A DNA stretch of 64,000 bases from Chelydra serpentina (lineage: Eukaryota > Chordata > Testudines > Chelydridae). Under the pieces are notes generated by a model. It saw only the letters and a list, made by a program, of their open reading frames with translations, was not told the origin of the DNA and did not search any database. The stretch spans positions 39,930,501-39,994,500 of the forward strand of contig JBAIAC010000048.1 of assembly GCA_037349315.1 (NCBI GenBank). The letters are read 5' to 3'. Below are positions 1 to 10,720 of this stretch, piece by piece (position 1 is the first letter of the stretch; every line of letters begins with the position of its first letter). The translations under genes and the position numbers were made by a program.

Positions 1-978
1 CAGTTAGCCTGAGCTTTGCCAAAGCTGGCTGTTGTTTCCACATTACTTCAATCATGTTAACTTGGTGAAAATGGTTTGTTTGAAAACAACACTATATGGG
101 CAACTGTTAGGCCTCAAAGTAACCACAACAGCAAAGCTAGAATATGCTGTTTTCAGATACTTGATAGCTTTTAGATCTATTTTAACATATACATTTATAA
201 TTGCTGCCTTTTCACTTTTTCTAACAAGGACAACATGATGTGCGCCTGTCGGGGAGTGGGAGTTAATGATATTCAGAATGTTCTCATCCTTTCCTGCATG
301 TTTACATTTTTAAGATACATGGCTGTTAGACCTACTAATTTGTTTTTAAACTCACAACTTCATTTCACAATCATTATCAACATCATGCTTGCCATTTTAA
401 CTGCCTCTATACTAAGGGCTCTTGCTGGCACAGCTCCTTTGGACAAGGATCCCGTCTCTTCACACTCCTGACTGACTTTGTAGTGTAAAACTTTGAAGTG
501 TAAACCTGGCCTAAGTAAGCAATCCACATGTTAGTTTTACAGAGAAAGTGTACCTCAACTATGAGGTCTACTGTCCAAGTTGGTTGTGAAGGGCACTTGA
601 GTAATCCACAACAGACAGGCATTTATGCTAAAATGGAAACTTTTGCGACTATCAGGTTCAGTATAAAAGAAGAAGCCACTTTGGTTCCCATTCCTGCTTC
701 CATTGGAAGTCCTTATGAGAAGGATTGGCCCTTCGTGCATTATACATAAACTTATATCATGTCAGTAATGTATACAATCTAAGTTTTCTAAGCAGCTATT
801 CTAGTTTGTGTATTTAATGATTTAATTTTGGCTTGCTTCACGGACTTGTTAAATAAAGTTATATATATGACCATAGTAAATCTATTTTTAAATTATAACC
901 AACTCACTTTATGGAGTAAACTTGCTGATGCTATGACATTAAGTGAAATATTAATAAAATCTGTTTACTCTTTAATAG
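1..978 (+). other. SLC25A40 intron, no recognised element
   Basis: AT-rich non-coding sequence upstream of the first visible SLC25A40 exon. Short open frames here have no recognisable protein character. I see no repeat family I can name. The last bases form a normal acceptor (TTTAATAG at 971-978). Confidence 0.6.
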
Positions 979-1060
979 ATTGCAGCTACAGTAACTTTAC
1001 CATTTGATGTGGTGAAAACACACAAACAAACTGAAATTTGGGATTATGAGACCTTAAACT
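979..1060 (+). CDS. SLC25A40: SLC25A40 antepenultimate coding exon (mitochondrial carrier)
   Basis: This 82-nt internal exon encodes part of the third repeat of a mitochondrial solute carrier. It starts after an AG acceptor (977-978), opens with IAATVTLPFDVVKTHKQTE and stops before a GTAAGT donor at 1061. The PFDVVK hexapeptide is the Px[DE]xx[KR] signature at the end of an odd-numbered carrier helix. The exon ends in phase 1 (a lone T), and joining it to 10646 preserves the frame. SLC25A40 is an inner-membrane protein and paralogue of SLC25A39, which is linked to mitochondrial glutathione import. The assignment rests on the match to the C-terminus of the mammalian protein and on RUNDC3B lying next door. 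SLC25A39 is the alternative, but the synteny argues against it. Confidence 0.9.
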
Positions 1061-1614
1061 GTAAGTTCTTTGGAATTAGATTACTGCACGTTCTTTACAT
1101 TTTAAATTACCTCAAAAGCTATTTTTATCTATCATTCCACTATTCAAAGGTGAAATTCTCCCCAGCACAGAGGGCTCAAATAAAGTCCACTGCACCACTT
1201 GTGTCTTACTGTGGGGCTTAAATGGGAAGAAGAGCCATTGTTGGCCTTGTGCACTGGAGTGCATATTGCTAATTGGAAGTAATAAAGATGGGAAATCTTA
1301 AAACATAATTCTGTTTGGTTACATGGATTTCTTGTGGGGACTTTAAAGCTTCCCCATATCCTTTTTCCTATGATGTATCTCAAAACTCTGTAATTTGCTC
1401 TGTTCTGTTTTCCATGTGCTGTAATGTCTTCTAGAATACTTCATGGGAACTGTTCTATTTTATGTATTTTGAATGACTTGGAGGAGAGAAAAGATGAGAA
1501 GCTGGTGGTGATTACTGGCAATACTGTTTCAGTTACAACAATGTTCTACAGTTTTTATGTCTAACTTGACATGAGTAAGCCTTTATTTCTCAGAGGTTGT
1601 GAATGGAAGATTTA

Positions 1615-1910
1615 GGGCTGGTCTACACTAGCCCTGAAATTCGAACTAAGATACGCGACTTCAGCTACGTGAATAACGTAGCTGAAGTCGAACTATCTTA
1701 GTTCGAATGAAAAAGCACTTACCCGGGGTCCACACGCGGCGCGCAGGCTCCCCCGTCGACTCCGCCTACTCCGTTCATCGAGCTGGATTACCAGCGTCGA
1801 CGGCGGAGCACTTCCTGGTTCGATTTATCGCGTCTAGACAAGACGCGATAAATCGAACCCAGAACATCGATCTCGCGCCTCCGACCGGACGCGTAAGTAT
1901 AGACCTACCC
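1615..1910. mobile_element. Harbinger-type MITE with multiple hairpins (subfamily 1)
   Basis: A non-autonomous element of 296 bp. The left end GGGCTGGTCTACACT and the right end AGTATAGACCTACCC are imperfect terminal inverted repeats. The flanks are TTA (1612-1614) and TAA (1911-1913), close to the TWA target of PIF/Harbinger elements. Internally there are two large palindromes. One spans about 1639-1708 (arms about 33 nt with a few mismatches around ACTTCAGCTACGT). The other has perfect 19-nt arms at 1817-1835 and 1841-1859. It is GC- and CpG-rich against an AT-rich intron. A close relative in opposite orientation lies at 43794-44078. Confidence 0.8.
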
Positions 1911-2704
1911 TAAGTTGTAGATAAGGATGTAACAAGCATTAGGCTGGAGTCACTCTAGCTAAGGGTACGTCTACAGTATGAAATTATTTCGAAATTATTC
2001 TATTCGAATTTTCGGACATGGATTTTATACATTTGGTCTTGTGCATCCCCACTAAGCGCGTGAATTCGGCGGAGTGCATCCACAGTACCAAGGCTAACAT
2101 CGAATGTCGGAGCTGTGCACTGTGGGTAGCTATCCCACAGTTCCCACAATCCCTGCCGCCCATTGGAAATCTGTGATAAGCTCCCAGTGCATGATGGGGC
2201 AAAAACATTCTTGCAGGTGTTTCTGGGTGTGTGTCATCAGCCACACCTCCCTCCGTGAAAGCTACGGCAGACAATCATTTTGTGCCTTTTTGGCATGCAG
2301 ACGCCATACTGCTTTCAGCAGACGGTGCAGTACGGTGCACCGCTGCTCTCCTGCTATTCTGAATCCACCTCTCATTTCCTCTCGTCTTCCTGTGTAATCT
2401 CTACAATATCTACTCTTTTTCTCTTCCTCATCGACCGCTTCCACTGCCAACTCTACTCGGCCATCGTGAACCAAGCAGCACAGCTTCCGCCTCCAGCTGT
2501 GCTCTCCCGCTTTTGCTGTGCTAACGAGTTGCTCTATGTTGTCTGCCCTGGGCTCCAGCCTCCTTGAAAGCTACAGACTACAACCATTTTCTGCCTTTTT
2601 TCGGCTATCGTGAACCGAATAGCACCTCTTCCACTGCCACTCTGCTCTCCTACGTTTCGCGCCCTTTTTCAAGGATTACTCGTGCAGCGCCATAGTGTGG
2701 CAAG

Positions 2705-3931
2705 CATGGAGCCCACTCAGATCTCCGCTGCAGTTTTTACCATTGTAACTACCTCGCGCATCGTCCAGCAGTATGTGCAGTACCTGCAAAACCGGGCGAG
2801 GAAGCGATGAAAGCGCAATTACGACGCAGACGTTCCTAGAAGCATGGCATGTGACGATTGGGAGATCATGGTGGCGTTGGGCCAGGTTCATGCCGTGGAA
2901 TGCCGATTCTGGGCTGTGAAACAAGCACAGACTGGTGGGACCTGCATAGTGTTGCAGGCATAGGATGATTCCCAGTGGCTGCGAAACTTTCGTATGCGTA
3001 GGGCCACTTTCATGGAACTTTGTGACTTGCTGTCCCCTCCCTTGAAGCGCAAAGATACCAAAATAGAGCAGCCCTCACAGTTGATAAGTGAGTGGCCATA
3101 GCCCTGTGGGAGCTTGCAACGCCCGACAGCTAGCAGTCAGTCACGAATCAGTTCGGAGTGGGGGGGGAGGGATAGCTCAGTGGTTTGAGCATTGGCCTGC
3201 TAAACCCAGGGTTGTGAGTTCAATCCTTGAGGGGGCCATTTGGGGATATGGGACAAAAATTGGGGATTGGTCCTGCTTTGATCAGGGGGTTGGACTAGAT
3301 GACTTCCTAAGGTCCCTTCCAACCCTGATATTCTATGATTCTATATTCTATGAAATCTACTGTGGGGGCTGCTGTGCTGCAAGTAGCCAACACAATCATT
3401 GACAAGCTCCTATCAAAGGTAGTGACTATGGGAAATGTGCAGACCACTGTGGATGGCTTTAATGCACTTGGGCTCCCTAACTGCGGCGGGGCGAAAGATG
3501 GAACGCATATCCCTATCTTGGCCCCAGCACACCGGGGCAGCCAATACGTAAACCGCAAGGGGTACTTTTCCATGGTGCTGCAAGCACTGGTGGATCACAA
3601 GGGACGTTTCACCGACATCAGCGTGGGATGGCCGGGAAAGGTGCATGATGCTTGCATCTTCAGGAACTCTGGTCTTTTTGAACAGCTGCAGGAAGGGACT
3701 TACTTCCCAGACCAGAAAATAACTGTTGAGGATGTTGAAATGGCTATAGTTATTCTCAGGGACCCAGTCTACTCTTTAATGCCATGGCTCATGAAGCCAT
3801 ACACAAGCACTCTGGACAGTAGTAAGGAGCAGTTCAACTATAGGCTGAGCAAGTGCAGAATGGTGGTAGAATGTGCTTTTGGACGTTTGAAAGCATGCTG
3901 GCACAGTTTACTGACTCAAATGAAGCTCTAA
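2705..3931 (+). pseudogene. Harbinger (HARBI1/ALP1-like) DDE transposase pseudogene
   Basis: The clearest part is an open frame at 3335-3931 (198 codons, the first seven from the SINE tail). It resembles the DDE_Tnp_4 catalytic domain. All three catalytic acidic residues are visible: D55 in GGAKDGTHIPI, D105 in KVHDACIF and E179 in MVVECAFGRLKACW. The N-terminal part lies upstream in pieces. An ATG at 2706-2708 opens a frame that ends at TGA 2808-2810, and fragments such as TFMELCDL (around 3010) follow in other frames. The SINE interrupts the conserved stretch before the catalytic core between FGVG and KSTVG. Homology ends at LLTQMKL without the usual C-terminal segment. It cannot make an active transposase. 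Related proteins cut and paste DNA at TWA targets together with a Myb-like partner, and no partner gene was recognised here. Confidence 0.85.
3163..3352 (+). mobile_element. Turtle tRNA-derived SINE (Cry-type) nested in Harbinger
   Basis: A tRNA-like head with A box (TAGCTCAGTGG at about 3173) and B-box-like GAGTTCAATCC is followed by GATTGGTCCTGCTTTGA and a CR1-like tail ending in repeated ATTCTATG. The A and B boxes would form an internal RNA polymerase III promoter. It lies within the transposase between FGVG and KSTVG codons. A copy sharing all these blocks lies at 63062-63247. Confidence 0.92.
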
Positions 3932-3974
3932 ATTGCATCAATCAGATTTTTTTTAAATGCAGATTTTTAAAAAT

Positions 3975-4106
3975 GACATTTCCAATGCATGCATCCAACT
4001 AAGTGGGTATTCACCCACGAAAGCTTATGCTCCAATATGTCTATTAGTCTATAAGGTGCCACAGGACTCTTTGTCGCTTCTACAGATCCAGACTAACACG
4101 GCTACA
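3975..4106 (-). repeat. Interspersed reptile repeat fragment
   Basis: The block contains AAGTGGGTATTCACCCACGA and AGACTAACACGGCTAC. Its reverse complement resembles 51583-51680 over its length (AGTCCT, GTGCCAC, AGACTAA, TTTCGTGGGCT, ACCCACTT, GATGCATG). It is a dispersed family with no coding content, sitting between two pieces of Harbinger DNA. I cannot name the family with certainty. Confidence 0.6.
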
Positions 4107-4530
4107 ACCATTTTCCGCCTTTTGGCGATCGTGAACCGAATAGCACCTCTTCCGCTGCCACTCTGCTCTCCTATGTTTCGCGCCCTTTTTCCAGGATTAC
4201 CTGTGCAGCACAATAGTGTGGCAAGCATGGCGCCCACTCAGATCTCCGCTGCAGTTTTCACCATTGTAAATACCTCGCGCATTATCCAGCAGTATGTGCA
4301 GTACCTGCAAAACAGGGCGAGGAAGCGATGAAAGCGCAATATGATACTGAAGAGGACATGGACACAGACGTTCCTAGAAGCACGGCATGTAACGATTGGG
4401 AGATCATGGTGGCGTTGGGCCAGGTTCATGCTGTGGAACACTGATTCTGGGCCCGTGAAACAAGCACAGACTGGTGGGACCGCATAGTATTGCAGATATA
4501 GGATGATTCCCAGTGGCTGCGAAACTTTCA
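4107..4530 (+). mobile_element. Second partial Harbinger copy (5' part)
   Basis: This stretch repeats 2585-2990 with scattered differences. It keeps the same ATG context (CAAGCATGG) and the same in-frame TGA after AGGAAGCGA (4329-4331, compare 2808-2810). It has about 17 bp (around ATACTGAAGAGGACATGG) missing from the first copy. Similarity ends at GCGAAACTTTC near 4530. Confidence 0.8.
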
Positions 4531-4556
4531 GGCTAGTAAAAAAACAGTTCTGATTA

Positions 4557-6070
4557 CTTTGTCTATAGAATCGTAGGGCTGGAAGAGACCTTAAGGGGTC
4601 ACCTAGTCCAGTCTCCAGCATTCATGGCAGGACTAAGTATTAGCTAGACTATCCCTGACAGGTGTTTTTCTAACCTGCTCTTAAAAATCTCCAATGACGG
4701 AGAGTCCACAACCTCCTTTGGCAATTTATTCCAGCGCTTCACCACTCTAACAGGAAGTTTTTCCTAATATCCAACCTAAACCACCCTTGCTGCAGTTTAA
4801 GCCATTTGCTTTTTGTCCTATCCTCAGAGGTTAAGGGGAATAATTTTTCTCTCTCCTTCTAACAACCTTTTATCTATTTGAAAACCGTTATCATGTCCCC
4901 TCTGCCTTTTCTTCAGACTAAACAAACCCAGTTTTTTCAATGTTCCCTCATAGGTCATGTTTTCTAGATCTTTAATCATTTTTGTTGCTCTTCTCTGGCC
5001 TTTCTCCAGTTTATCCACATCTTTCCTGAAATGTGACACCCAGAACTGGACACAATATTCTAGTTGAGGCCTAATCAGCGCGGAGTAGTGTGGAAGAATT
5101 ACTTCTCATGTTTTGCTTATGACACTCCTGCTAATACATCCCAGAATGATGTTTGCTTTTTTTTGCATTACTGTTACACTGTTCACTCATAGTTAGCTTG
5201 TGATTCACTATGACCCCCAGATCCCCTTCCGCAGTACTCATTCCTAGGCAGTCATTTCCCGTATTGTATGTGTGCAAATGATTGTTCCTTCCTAAGTAGA
5301 GTACTTTTGCATTTGTCCTTATTGAATTTCATCCTATTTACTTCTGACCATTTGTCCAGATCATTTTGAATTTTAATCATATCCTCCAAAGCACTTGCAA
5401 CCCTTCCTAGCTTGGTATCGTGCGCAAACTTTATAAGTGTATTCTCTATGCCATTATCTAAATCTAAAAATATTGAACAGTACCTGATCCAAAACTGATC
5501 CCTGAGGGACCCCAATCGATATGCCCTTCCAGCTTGATTGTGAACCACTGATAACTCTCTGGGAATGGTTTTCCAACCAGTTATGCACTCAACTTATATA
5601 GGTTGTATTTCCATAGTTTGTTTATGAGAAAGTCATGTGAGACCATATCAAAAGTCTTAGTAAAGTCAAGATATAGCACATCTACCACTTCCATCCCATC
5701 CACAAGGCTTGTTACCTTGTCCAAGAAAGCTATTATGTTGGTTTGATACAATTTGTTCTTGACAAATCTATGCTGTTACTTACCTTATTCTTTTAAGGTG
5801 TTTGAAAATTGATTGCTTAATTATTTGCTCCATTACCTTTCCCAGTACTGAACTTAAGCTGTCTGATATAATTCCCTGGGCTGTCCTTAGTTTTCTTTTT
5901 ATAGATGGGCACTATATTCGCCCTTTTCCAGTCCTCTGGAATCTCTTCCATCTTCCATGACTTTTCAAAGATAATCACTATTTGCTCAAATACCTCCTCA
6001 GTCAGCTCCTTGAGTATTCTAGGATGTATTTCATCAGGCCCTGGTGACTGGAACATATCTAACTTGTCTA
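4557..6070 (-). mobile_element. CR1 LINE, 5'-truncated, minus strand
   Basis: The 3' end lies at about 4557-4600 (reverse complement: AAGGTCTCTTCCAGCCCTAC). Reading leftward on the minus strand one sees CR1 reverse-transcriptase peptides. SPGPDEIHPRILKEL and IPEDWKRANIVPIYKK sit at 5817-6056, IKFAHDTKLGRVASALED at 5252-5548, and [20 protein letters not shown] at 4824-5039. Stops and frame changes separate them. The FAHD tetrad replaces the usual FADD of the catalytic site. The endonuclease half is absent. A dead copy. Confidence 0.92.
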
Positions 6071-6436
6071 AGTAATTTAACTTGTTCTTGCAAAGCTAAG
6101 ACTTAAAATGTAGATGGTCAACAAGAAAATATGGCTGTCCTAATATTTAGGCTGTGGTGTCATTATCTCAAGTAAACTAACTAGTGTTGGTGTGATCGTC
6201 CTAAGGCATTTCTCCTCAGGTTGCTTGTTCCATTTTGGACAATTGTGCAAAGGTTTTTAATTTTAATTCTTTTCCAGTGTGCGTCTTACTTTGTTGGTCA
6301 TATGTTTTATCAATTTAGTATACATTAAAATGTCACTGCAACCACCACTTTGAATTAGAAGTGAGAATGTAATACCTTATTTTTAAATTCATTTAAGTAG
6401 TCTAATTAGATTAACATAGAGTTACTCCTATCTTTA
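6071..6436 (+). other. SLC25A40 intron, nothing recognised
   Basis: AT-rich sequence between the CR1 5' break and the start of DIRS-A homology. No open frame or repeat was recognised. Confidence 0.5.
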
Positions 6437-7057
6437 GGGGCGGTTGAGGAGGTTCCTCTGGAGCACAGGGGCGAGGGCTTTTACTCCTGGTATGTCCTAA
6501 TACCGAAAGCCAAAGGCGGCCTCAGGCCCATCCTGGACCTCTGAGAACTCAACAAGTTCGTGAAGAAACTCAAGTTCCACATGGTCTCTATGGCCTCCAT
6601 TATTTCCTCATTGGATTCAGCAGACTGGTATGCCGCCCTCGACTTGAAAGACGCGTACTTTCATATCGCAATCACCCAGCTCCACAGGAAGTACCTCAGG
6701 TTCGTGGTGAACAACACCCACTACCAATTTACAGTCCTCCCGTTCAACCTGTCAGCAGCACCTTGTGTTTTCACCAAGTATATGGCAGTCGTCGCTGCGT
6801 TTCTGTGCAGGCACCGGGTAAAGGTGTTTCCTTACCTTGATGACTGGCTAATCAAGAGCCACTCCGAGACCCAAGTGGGAGCTCAGGTCAGATTAATCAG
6901 AGCCACCTTTGACAGCCTGGGTCTCCTTCTAAACAAAGCAAAATCGACTCTGTCCCCTGTCCAGAAGATAGAATTTATAGGGGCAATATTGGACTCGACC
7001 CATGCCAAGCCATACCTGCCGCAAGTGAAATTTGAGGCCCTGACTGATATCATTTGA
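6437..7057 (+). pseudogene. DIRS-A reverse transcriptase
   Basis: The frame runs from GGLRPILDL, through an in-frame TGA (6542-6544, probably from CGA in DLRELNKF), into an open stretch at 6560-7057. Visible motifs are the first catalytic aspartate in YAALDLKDAYFHI (D28 of that stretch), LPFNLSAAPCVFTK, and the YLDDWLIK box (D94, D95). YLDD followed by W is characteristic of DIRS-type reverse transcriptases. The catalytic residues are intact, but the stop and missing N-terminus make it non-functional. RNase H follows after a frame change. Confidence 0.88.
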
Positions 7058-7114
7058 GGCCTCAGATAGTTTCCCACCACCACAGCAAGACACTGCCTGA
7101 AGCTTCTCGGATGC

Positions 7115-7990
7115 ATGGCTGCCTGTACTTACATGGTGCAGCATGCCAGACTCAGGCTTCGACCTCTTCAGTCGTGTCTTGTGTCAGTGTACCGCTTGGA
7201 CAGGATAGTAACCCTGCCTCGCCTTGTCCTCTACTCCCTCCTGTGGTGGCTCGACCCTCAGGAGGTATGCTCAAGGATCCCCTTCGCCAGTCCACAGCCG
7301 TCTCTGTCGCTAGTGACGGACGCATCAGACTTGGGCTGGGGAGCACATCTAGGAGACTGCAGGACTGAAGGTGTCTGGTCTCAGGCGGATCTGGCTCTTC
7401 ACATCAACGTCAGAGAGCTGAGAGCAGTGTGCCTGGCATGCCAGACCTTCCGGGCATACTTAACGGGACAATGTGTATCGGTCACGATGGACAACACCAT
7501 CGTGACTGATACAATGTTCTGTATCAGCAAATGGGGGTGCACACTCTTCTCCCCTATGCCAAGAAACCCTCATGTTGTGGGACTTCTGTGTAGAACATTC
7601 AATACATCTCTAGGCGTCGTACCTCCCTGGAGTACAGAATGAGCTGGCGAACCACCGCAGCACGTCGTTTCATGGCCACGAGTTGTCCCTTTGTCCAGAT
7701 GTTGCGATTTTAATCTTCCAGTGGTGGGCTTTCCCCAGATAGATGTATTCGCCACTCGATATGACAGGAAGTGCCAGTAGTTCTGTTCCTTCCGAAATCT
7801 TAGCCCGGGCTCCAGCGCAGATGCGTTCCTCCACCATTGGGGAGGTTGCCTCCTATATGCCTTTCCACTCATACCTCTTGTTCACAGGGTACTCCTCAAG
7901 ATCCGGAGGGAACGAGCTCAGGTCATATTGATAGCAACAGCCTGGCCCCATCAGCACTGGTACACATCTCTCCTAGACATGTCTGTAAAA
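7115..7990 (+). pseudogene. DIRS-A RNase H and downstream methyltransferase-like region
   Basis: The frame at 7115-7642 carries RNase H motifs: VTDASDLGWGAH (first Asp), INVRELRAV (Glu) and TMDNTIVTD (second Asp). Frame changes follow. Around 7660-7990 are remnants reading FATRYDRKCQ, YAFPLIPL and AQVILIATAWPHQHW, the block that follows RNase H in DIRS elements. It has been described as a Dam-like methyltransferase in this group, but I see no intact catalytic motif. Confidence 0.78.
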
Positions 7991-8064
7991 GCCCCGATCA
8001 CCCTGCCACTCTGCCCGGACCTTCTGTCACAAGATCACAGTCATCTTCAACATCCGAACATCGA

Positions 8065-9389
8065 GTTGCTTCACCTCACGGCATGAAAGCTCTAAGGTTG
8101 AACCCGATGGAACTTTCCTGTTCAGGTCGGGTTAGACAAGTCTTTGGCAGCAGAAAACCCTCTATGAGAGCCACATACCTCACCAAGTGGAAGAGATTTT
8201 CAATCTGGTCAGAGCAGCACCATTTGCCTCAATCCAGATTAAGTGGCACTATCTCCTACATCTGAAGCAGCAGGGGCTTTTGTTATTGTTAATAAGGGTG
8301 CTCCTAGCCGCCATCTCGGCCTGTCACCTAGGCGTGGAGGGCCGCTCTGTGTTTGCTAACCTGATGGTCAGCCGGTTCTTAAAAGGGCTCGACAGTGGTA
8401 AATAGGCCCAGTGGCCAGTGATGGAATGCTAGAAGTTACTACAGAGAACTTTTTCTTGGGTGTCTGGCTGGTGAGTCTTGCCCACATGCTCAGGATTCAG
8501 CTGATCGCCATATTTGGGGTCGGGAAGGAATTTTCCTCCAGGGTAGATTGGCAGAGGCCCAGAGGTTTTTCGCCTTCCTCTGCAGCATGGGGCACGGGTC
8601 ACTTGCTGGAGGATTCTCTGCATCTTGAAGTCTTTAAACCATGATTTGAGGACTTCAATAGCTGAGACATAGGTGAGAGGATTATTGCAGGAGTGGGTGG
8701 GTGAGATTCTGTGGCCTGCATTGTGCAGGAGGTCAGACTAGATGATCATAATAGTCCCTTCTCACCTTAAAGTCTGAGTCCGTCAGCCTGCCCCTGTTTG
8801 GGACCTCAACCTAGTCCTCTCTAGGCTCATGGGACCCCCCTTTGAACCATTAGCGACATGCTCCCTGCTCTACTTTTCTTACAACGTTGCGTTCCTGTAG
8901 CAATAACCTTGGCCAGGAGGGTGTCGAAGCTCATGGCCTTAACATCAGAGCCTCCCTACACCATGTTCTATAAGGACAAGGTTCAGCTCAGGCCCCATCC
9001 CGCTTTCCTCCCAAAGGTTGTGTTGCAGTTTCACATCAACCAGGACATGTTCACAGGGCTCTAGCTTTCTACATCGAAAGAACAAAGCCGTTGAGAAAAT
9101 CGGTCCAGCTGTTCATGGCGGTAGCAGACAGAATGAAGGGCCTACCTTTGTACTCGCAATGCATTTCATCATGGATCACATTCTGCATACCCGAGTGCTA
9201 CAACCTGGCGGCAGTTCCTGCACCCCCGATCACTGCACACTCCACCAGGGCACAGGCTTCGTCAACAGCATTCCTGGCTCAGATCCCTACTCAGGAAATT
9301 TGCAGAGCAGTGATGTGGTCCTCCATCCACACTTTTACCACACATCATGTGATTACGCAACAGGCCAGAGACGATGCGGCCTTCGGATG
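8065..9389 (+). pseudogene. DIRS-A tyrosine recombinase, interrupted
   Basis: N-terminal peptides (MRATYLTKWKRF at about 8166, SYLLHLKQQG near 8250) precede an insertion at about 8410-8785. The catalytic part resumes at about 8790. At 9091-9390 one reads SVQLFMAVADRMKG, then TAHSTRAQASSTAF, whose H-x-x-R is the conserved catalytic pair of tyrosine recombinases, then SIHTFTTHHVITQQARDD. In DIRS-B the equivalent segment reads HYAIT, so the expected nucleophile tyrosine appears to be His here. The enzyme normally joins circular DIRS DNA to the target by a 3'-phosphotyrosine intermediate. Confidence 0.8.
8410..8785 (+). mobile_element. SINE-like repeat with CR1-like tail inserted in DIRS-A
   Basis: The block breaks recombinase homology. 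Its tail reads CAGGAGGTCAGACTAGATGA and CCCTTCTCACCTTAAAGTC, typical of CR1-like 3' ends. A weak frame at 8411-8644 (VWLVSLAHMLRIQLIAIFGV) is not a recognised protein. Exact ends and target duplication were not resolved. Confidence 0.6.
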
Positions 9390-9429
9390 AGCAGTGCTCC
9401 AATCAGTGGACAACTCTGACCCCAGGTTG

Positions 9430-9790
9430 TGAGTCACCTGATTGGAATTGACATGAACAAGCACTTGAAGAAAAAATGGTTACCTTCTCGTAACTGTTGT
9501 TCTTCGAGATGTATTGTTCATGTCCATTCCAATACCTACTCTCCTACCCCTCTGATGGAATAGCTGGCAAGAAGGAACTGAGAAGGTGCAGGGTCGTCAG
9601 GGCTCTATATTGGACGCCATGAAGGCACGACTCCAGAGGGCACACAGGCCGACCCTTCAGTTGCTGCTAGGGGAAAAATCTTCTGGCTACTGTGCACGTG
9701 CGCGCGCACACACACCTGATTGGAATGGACGCAAACAACACATCTCAAAGAACAACAGTTACGAGAAGGTGAGTAACCGGTTTTTTTAAG
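9430..9790 (+). repeat. DIRS-A right terminal inverted-repeat structure
   Basis: Two arms pair with each other. One at about 9479-9530 contains TTCTCGTAACTGTTGTTCTT, the other at about 9717-9775 contains AAGAACAACAGTTACGAGAA. The same motif marks the ends of DIRS-B (15330-15620) and DIRS-D (34460-34740). Between the arms is a GC-rich loop with CGTGCGCGCGCAC. Confidence 0.75.
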
Positions 9791-9844
9791 TCTCTGAATT
9801 ATCAAAATACAGCATAGACAGGGACTGTTGATTACATTGTTGAC

Positions 9845-9849
<5 letters not shown>

Positions 9850-9898
<49 letters not shown>
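9850..9898. repeat. (AT)n microsatellite
   Basis: An uninterrupted run of about 24 AT units followed by a short (AC)n tail. Translated frames here are low-complexity artefacts. Confidence 0.97.
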
Positions 9899-9909
<11 letters not shown>

Positions 9910-10645
9910 AAAACATAAACATTATCTCCCCACGTGTATTTAAGGGTTGAATTTGAATAATTTATTCTGCAGGATGTTTAACCTGGCCATGCGTCACAGG
10001 GTTAAAACAGAAAAGAGTTCTGTACATGTGTTTCTTTACCTAGGCTTAACCTCTCTATCCATAGCTCAGTTAGGCCCAGCGTATTTCCATCTCTGAATTG
10101 GGAGAGCTAACCTGCTTGCTGCAGTTCCTTTTTATCTGTCTGCCAGAGGCTCATTTCTAGCCAGTACTTCTGACAGTGCACAGTCCCTTTCCTTCCTGGG
10201 CCAGCATCTTTAAGGTTTAGGATCCCCTTTGATCCTAGGCTTTTGGCCTTGAGCACAGTAAACGAGGCCAGCCTTATGGGAGCCAAGCAGGAGCATTCCC
10301 CAATTTATAATTTCCCCAGCCTTATCTTTGCCACTTTTTTTTTCTGGTTTGCTTCTCCCTTAGCAGCCTCCTTGGATTTAATTAATTGCCGTCAGGCAGG
10401 ATAATATCTAACAGATAAATTGAGGTGCATGCGATATTTATGAAATAATAAAACAACCCCTTCATTCTCCATCAGTATGGCCCAAATTAATGTAAAACAA
10501 ATTTAAAATGTGACTAAAATAAAAACAGCTAGTTCATTTCATTGATGTGATCCCTCTAATTTTCAAGAGTATTTATTACTTTTCTGTGGTGGTATTAATT
10601 TGTATACTATTTAATTCACACTTTATTTTGTTGTACTCTATCTAG
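9899..10645 (+). other. SLC25A40 intron, nothing recognised
   Basis: Unique-looking sequence between the microsatellite and the next exon. A pyrimidine-rich stretch leads to the acceptor TCTAG at 10641-10645. No repeat was recognised with confidence. Confidence 0.5.
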
Positions 10646-10720
10646 TATCACAGAAGAGATCCACATGGACAGTAATGAAGAAAATTGTTGCTGAGCATGG
10701 GTTTACTGGATTATTTACTG
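10646..10720 (+). CDS. SLC25A40: SLC25A40 penultimate coding exon
   Basis: This 75-nt exon follows the acceptor TCTAG and ends at a GTAACT donor (10721). Its first two bases (TA) complete the codon left open at 1060. It then encodes SQKRSTWTVMKKIVAEHGF and TGLFT, ending in phase 1 with a G. The peptide is the matrix-side loop and start of the last helix of the third carrier repeat. It fits the mammalian SLC25A40 segment around STW..MK.IVA..GF.GLF. Exon size and phases agree with both neighbours. Confidence 0.9.

Larger units (their letters stand above)
1963..3960 (+). mobile_element. Decayed autonomous PIF/Harbinger transposon, 3' end missing
   Basis: The element begins at 1963 with GGGTACGTCTACAGT, which resembles the ends of the nearby MITEs, directly after TAA (1960-1962). 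About 750 bp of leader precede the degenerate transposase region (2705-3931). A turtle SINE is nested at 3163-3352. The transposase homology stops near 3931 and no right-hand inverted repeat is visible before an unrelated repeat starts at about 3975. So this is a 3'-truncated or rearranged copy. Confidence 0.75.
6437..9790 (+). mobile_element. DIRS-A: DIRS-type tyrosine-recombinase retrotransposon, 5' part missing
   Basis: The element begins abruptly inside reverse transcriptase and runs through RNase H, a methyltransferase-like stretch and a tyrosine recombinase to a terminal inverted-repeat structure. DIRS elements integrate with a tyrosine recombinase, not an integrase, and lack ordinary LTRs. 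ORF1 and the left terminus are absent. A separate repeat (8410-8785) has inserted into the recombinase. Confidence 0.88.

Noticed and set aside
1615..1910. Clustered palindromes considered as a CRISPR-like array
   Set aside because: There are no regular repeats with unique spacers; TIRs and TWA-like flanks identify a MITE in a vertebrate intron.
3163..3240. tRNA gene candidate
   Set aside because: The A and B boxes belong to a SINE head with a CR1-type tail; a proper acceptor stem is not formed.
9605..9922. Minus-strand frame with a Tyr/Ile repeat
   Set aside because: It translates the (AT)n microsatellite.
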